Assembly: GCA_938005745.1 (NCBI GenBank)
Contig: CALLMM010000011.1
Coordinates: 124,001 to 188,000 of the forward strand
From: an uncultured Chthonomonadales bacterium
GTDB lineage: Bacteria > Armatimonadota > Chthonomonadetes > Chthonomonadales > CAJBBX01
DNA: 64,000 bases
Reading direction: 5' to 3'
Of this stretch, positions 60,975 to 64,000 are shown one piece after another. Each line of letters starts with the position of its first letter. The first letter of the stretch is position 1. The position numbers and the translations under genes are program-made. The notes under the pieces were generated by a model. It did not search any database and was not told the DNA's origin. It saw nothing but the letters and a program-made list of their open reading frames with translations.

Positions 60975-60987
60975 GGGTCTGCTCCTC

Positions 60988-62082
60988 TCACTCTGAATCC
61001 GGCTCGCGGACGTTCCCTCCGGCGCGCAGATCGTCCAGCGGTCGCAGCGCGCCGGTTTGCGGGTCGCGATAGAGCCAGTGCGTCCAGCCGTTGCAGGCGG
61101 GCAGGTTCAGGCAGCGCGCCCCGACCTTATGGATGGAGCCGCGAACCCCGTTGGCGACGATGCTGCCGTCCGCCTCAACGGTTGCGGTGATCGAACTGCC
61201 TTTCAGCCAGAGCGTCTCTCCCGCCGGCAGCTGCCCGCTCTCCACAAAGTGGAGAAAGGGGATGCGTATGCGCACCGCGCCGATCCATTCCGCGGTATCG
61301 TCGCCCTCCGGCAGCGGCTCAATCCCGCTGATTCTCGCGCGCGCCGCCTCGACATACCGTTCGTCTCGGTCTACGGTGATATAGTTTCTGCCCAGCCTGC
61401 GGGCAACCGCCGCCGTCGTTCCGGTTCCGCAGAACGGATCGAAGATCAGGTCTCCCGGGTTCGAGGTGGAGAGTATGACGCGGCGCAGCAGCGCCTCCGG
61501 CTTCTGAGTGGTGTGCGCTTTGGCTCCGTTTACTGTCAGCCGCTCCCTGCCGGAGCAGATCGGGATATACCAGTCCGAGCGCATCTGCTTATCTTCGTTG
61601 CCGGCTTTCATCGCCCGGTAGTGAAAGGTGTACTTCGTCTGCTCCTTCGACTTCTTCGCCCAGAGGAGCGTCTCATGGGCGTTACAGAATCGCACTCCCT
61701 TCATCTGCGGCGTCGGATTGCTCTTGATCCAGACCACATCGTTGAGGATCCAGTAGCCGAGATCCATCATGATCTTTCCCACGCGATAGATGTTGTGGTA
61801 GGAGCCGATCACCCAGATGGTTCCGGTATCTTTGAGGATGCGCCGCGCCGCCGTCAGCCACGCCTGCGTGAAGGCGTCGTACTCCTCAAACGAGCCAAAC
61901 TGATCCCATTCATCATCCGCGGCGTCCACCTTCGTCATGTTTGGACGCCACAGTTCGCCGTTCAACTGCAAGTAGTAGGGCGGGTCAGCGAAAATGAGGT
62001 CTACACAGCAGGGCGGCAACGCGTTCATGCACTCGACGCAGTCACCATGCATCACCTGGTTGACGGGCAGACTCTCTGACAT
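60988..62082 (-). CDS. CcrM-like adenine-N6 DNA methyltransferase with RAMA domain
   Basis: A 364-residue methyltransferase. Motif IV FADPPYYLQLNGELWRP comes first and motif I FDPFCGTGTTAAVARRLGRN after, the beta-class order of CcrM/HinfI-type enzymes. The target region WIKSNPTPQMKGVRF and QKPEALL follow CcrM closely, and the C-terminal ~90 residues (SIHKVGARCLNLPACNGWTH and flanks) form the RAMA extension. CcrM family enzymes modify the adenine of GANTC. No restriction gene lies nearby, so this is probably an orphan, perhaps cell-cycle-linked, enzyme. Ends just before the isomerase gene. Confidence 0.87.
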   Translation of the reverse strand: MSESLPVNQVMHGDCVECMNALPPCCVDLIFADPPYYLQLNGELWRPNMTKVDAADDEWDQFGSFEEYDAFTQAWLTAARRILKDTGTIWVIGSYHNIYRVGKIMMDLGYWILNDVVWIKSNPTPQMKGVRFCNAHETLLWAKKSKEQTKYTFHYRAMKAGNEDKQMRSDWYIPICSGRERLTVNGAKAHTTQKPEALLRRVILSTSNPGDLIFDPFCGTGTTAAVARRLGRNYITVDRDERYVEAARARISGIEPLPEGDDTAEWIGAVRIRIPFLHFVESGQLPAGETLWLKGSSITATVEADGSIVANGVRGSIHKVGARCLNLPACNGWTHWLYRDPQTGALRPLDDLRAGGNVREPDSE

Positions 62083-62133
62083 ATCCTCAGATTCGCCGTC
62101 TGCGGGGCGTCAACCTGCCGTAAAGAAACAAAA

Positions 62134-62163
62134 GCCGCCCGCACTGCGCGCAGTGCGGGCGGC
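62134..62163 (-). terminator. Terminator of the ECF sigma gene
   Basis: GCCGCCCGCACTGCG pairs with its complement (perfect 30-base palindrome), TTTTGTTTCTTT following on the minus strand. Confidence 0.88.
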
Positions 62164-62174
62164 GGTCAAAGCCT

Positions 62175-62795
62175 CTACGATGCCTCCATCGCCAGCGGCT
62201 TGATCGCAGCCGCGCGGCGGGGCGGAGCGGTATCCTGCAGCATATACTTGCGCAGCATCTGCCGCCCGCGATGGATGCGGGAGCGGACGGTGCCGATACT
62301 CGTCTGCATCTTCTCGGCAATCTGCTGATAGCTCATCTCCTCCACGTCACACAGCAGCACCGCCGTCCGAAACTCTGCAGGGAGCGCTGCCAGCGCGCGC
62401 TGAAGCCGCTCGTCCATCACCTCCTTGAGCAGCTGATCCTCCGGATTGCTCTCCTCATCCGCGACCTCCAGCGTATACTCATCCTCGCCCATGTTCGCGT
62501 TCATCGGCTGGTTCAGGGAGAGCGGCGTCTGTTTCGGCTTGCGCCGTAGTCCATCCACAAACAGGTTCGATAGAATCCGGAAGAACCAGTTCTCAAAGGG
62601 CAGGGAACGATTGTACTTATCAAAGGAGCGAAACGCGCGCAGGTAGGCTTCCTGCGTCAGATCCTCGGCGTCCTCGCGGTTTCCGGTCATGCGATACGCC
62701 ATGTTATACGCCTGCCGTTTTGTGCGGGCAACGAGCGCCTCAAACTCAGAGCGAATGCTGCTTCCGTCTTCCGGCACGAAATTTTCTGTGGTCAT
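62175..62795 (-). CDS. ECF-type RNA polymerase sigma factor
   Basis: A 206-residue sigma factor of group IV. Region 2: AYNMAYRMTGNREDAEDLTQ and EAYLRAFRSFDKY; FENWFFRILSNLFVDGLRR; region 4: LPAEFRTAVLLCDVEEMSYQ, IAEKMQTSIGTVRSRIHRG. A linker of ~40 residues separates them. No anti-sigma gene is adjacent, which is unusual for ECF factors. The C-terminal tail PPRRAAAIKPLAMEAS is short and basic. Confidence 0.92.
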   Translation of the reverse strand: MTTENFVPEDGSSIRSEFEALVARTKRQAYNMAYRMTGNREDAEDLTQEAYLRAFRSFDKYNRSLPFENWFFRILSNLFVDGLRRKPKQTPLSLNQPMNANMGEDEYTLEVADEESNPEDQLLKEVMDERLQRALAALPAEFRTAVLLCDVEEMSYQQIAEKMQTSIGTVRSRIHRGRQMLRKYMLQDTAPPRRAAAIKPLAMEAS

Positions 62796-62916
62796 GGCTC
62801 TGTCCTGTTGCTGATAATAGTTCCCTGTAAAGATGCGACTAGGACTGACTGTTTCTACCTATTTGACGATGCTAACTATCTGGAGGTTTCATCCATCGAA
62901 AGAAAAAGTTCGGTTT

Positions 62917-63513
62917 TCAGCCCTCTGCAGAGGATGGGGATGCCGCTTCTAGCAGACGCAGCAGAAGCCGGACGCTGTTCTGCATCGTCTCTGCAGACTG
63001 GTGACACCGGCTCATCAGATACATCCCCTGAATGGTCTGCACGACCAGCCCCGCCGCCGCCACGGGGTCAATATCCTGACGGAACTCCCCGCGATCCTGT
63101 CCTTCCGCAATCAGCTCCGCGAATCGGGCTGTGAAGGAGAAGAAGATCTCGCTGAGCTTGCAGCGCAGACGTTCGCTGTGATTAGCGATCTCGATAACCA
63201 GATTGCCAAACGGGCAGCCATGCTTGCGCAGATGGGCGGTCTGGCGCTCCAGCATCCAGTTGAAAAAGAGGTGAAGCCGTTCCCGCGGGGAGACGCCGGA
63301 TTTGCAGAGGGTCTCCGCCAGCACGTTCAGCAGCTCCTCTTTTCGCATCGTAACAACGGCGATACCCAGATCCTCTTTCGTCTTGAAGTGATAGTAGAAG
63401 TTGCTCTTGCTGACATGCACCTCAGCAAGAATATCGTCTATACTGGTGGCGAGGTAGCCGTTTCGATAAAACAGCTCACAGGCAGCCTGAAGTATCCTGT
63501 CGCGATTGTTCAT
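62917..63513 (-). CDS. TetR family transcriptional regulator
   Basis: A 198-residue repressor. N-terminal HTH: RDRILQAACELFYRNGYLAT, SIDDILAEVHVSKSNFYYHF, KTKEDL. The ligand-binding part resembles the TetR_C group with CPFGNLVIEIANHS, close to AcuR-type regulators. The ATG is chosen over a TTG six codons upstream; neither has a good ribosome site, so the mRNA may have a short leader. The divergent gene at 63726 is a possible target. Confidence 0.9.
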   Translation of the reverse strand: MNNRDRILQAACELFYRNGYLATSIDDILAEVHVSKSNFYYHFKTKEDLGIAVVTMRKEELLNVLAETLCKSGVSPRERLHLFFNWMLERQTAHLRKHGCPFGNLVIEIANHSERLRCKLSEIFFSFTARFAELIAEGQDRGEFRQDIDPVAAAGLVVQTIQGMYLMSRCHQSAETMQNSVRLLLRLLEAASPSSAEG

Positions 63514-63574
63514 ACAGATATGCTTACCCAAACCACAGAGAGTAGGTAGTACCGCTACGTCCTAATTCAGGTAC

Positions 63575-63603
63575 AGTATAGCGCGCTCTCTTCCGACTGT
63601 CAA
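63575..63603 (-). promoter_or_regulatory. Promoter of the tetR gene
   Basis: Minus strand TTGACA, 17-base spacer, TATACT, about 62 bases before the start codon. Confidence 0.82.
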
Positions 63604-63666
63604 GCCCCCGAGATTGATATTTTTTATACGAACAAAATAATTAATAGACGATCCGGTGCAACAATC

Positions 63667-63689
63667 GGTAATTTTCTCCGAAAATTACC
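63667..63689. promoter_or_regulatory. Inverted repeat in front of the glycosyltransferase-like gene
   Basis: GGTAATTTTC-TCC-GAAAATTACC: 10-bp arms, 37 bases before the start codon. It could be the TetR operator or a transcription terminator for leaky transcripts; it has no T run after the second arm. Confidence 0.5.
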
Positions 63690-63725
63690 AATAATCCAGT
63701 AGAATCATGGAGGGAGCGTCAGGGA

Positions 63726-64000
63726 ATGCATTTTTCGCTGCATAGACGATGGTCGCCTTGGAAGATCGGCTTCTGGGCGGTGCTGCTGGTATCGGGGCTG
63801 GCGTATGCTCGTTCGCTGGACGGGGTCTTCATCTGGGACGACCATCAGATCATGAGCGGCTCCGCCATCGGGGGCGGCAAACGCTCCACCGACTGCTTCA
63901 CGCGCCCCTTCCTGAACAACTACTATCGTCCGCTGGTCTCCGCCTCCTTCTATCTCGAGCGTCCCCTCTTCGGACAGACTCCCCTGCTCTATCATCAGAC
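63726..64000 (+). CDS. Polytopic glycosyltransferase/TMTC-like protein (partial, cut by right edge)
   Basis: Only the first ~91 residues are visible. After a basic start (HFSLHRRWSPWKIG) comes a TM-like stretch, then SLDGVFIWDDHQIM and YYRPLVSASFYLERPLFGQT with PLLYHQ at the edge, the N-terminal signature of ArnT/TMTC-like membrane proteins (TPR or GT39 class). A Gly-rich AGGGA precedes the ATG. It is divergent from tetR. Function beyond this cannot be judged. Confidence 0.6.
   Translation, partial: MHFSLHRRWSPWKIGFWAVLLVSGLAYARSLDGVFIWDDHQIMSGSAIGGGKRSTDCFTRPFLNNYYRPLVSASFYLERPLFGQTPLLYHQ

Noticed and set aside
1-64000. tRNA genes, CRISPR arrays, prophage or conjugative elements
   Set aside because: I saw no T-loop motifs, regularly spaced repeats, integrases or transposases anywhere in the window.

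Overview
The window looks like chromosomal DNA of a GC-rich, double-membraned bacterium, most probably a member of the Armatimonadota. The best clue is the DUF1559-type prepilin at 47507, whose N-terminal region ([14 protein letters not shown], later LQDYDETFP) has the form typical of that phylum, together with PEP-CTERM surface proteins, several phytanoyl-CoA-dioxygenase-like proteins, a GH95 glycosidase and many TTG/GTG starts. The taxonomic call is inference from gene content, not a database match.

Layout. 1-5600: dnaX (cut by the left edge) lies at the end of a minus-strand set encoding a secreted caspase-like protease and a secreted WD40 protein, both with CsgG-like C-terminal domains, and an outer-membrane barrel. 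A large SRP RNA gene (271 nt, Bacillus-type with Alu domain) follows. 5736-8445: esterase plus PhyH oxygenase. 8525-20412: one tightly overlapping type II secretion/type IV pilus-like operon in the order Spy-like, E, F, G, H, I, J, K, L, M, C, D. 20792-24019: ABC exporter-type operon with a TPR membrane protein. 24217-25077: an HNH endonuclease gene preceded by a consensus promoter, a structured 245-nt leader and an intrinsic terminator. 25262-28573: orphan AddB. 28865-36663: PEP-CTERM protein, small membrane protein, a 1436-residue S55-peptidase/propeller protein, hisI and hisF. 36909-39917: two cyclophilins and a lipoprotein phosphatase. 39922-42044: nicotinate phosphoribosyltransferase with a macro-like membrane protein. 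42327-47254: PEP-CTERM protein, GH95 glycosidase and two PhyH proteins. 47507-51941: a surface-protein set (prepilin, dockerin-like, PEP-CTERM, double malectin). 52008-54734: three exported thioredoxin-fold genes. 54886-58446: isocitrate dehydrogenase, class V aminotransferase and two small membrane proteins. 58640-64000: a sigma factor fused to a degenerate GGDEF domain, sugar isomerase, CcrM-like methyltransferase, ECF sigma factor, TetR regulator and the start of a TMTC/glycosyltransferase-like gene.

Main themes are cell-surface construction (secretion/pilus operon, prepilin, PEP-CTERM substrates) and regulation. Two of the three PEP-CTERM genes have a sigma-54 type -24/-12 element upstream, one perfect and one near-perfect, which fits the known RpoN control of PEP-CTERM/exosortase systems. 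No tRNA, CRISPR array, IS element or phage gene was seen. Long open frames antisense to real genes are common here and were treated as codon-bias shadows.
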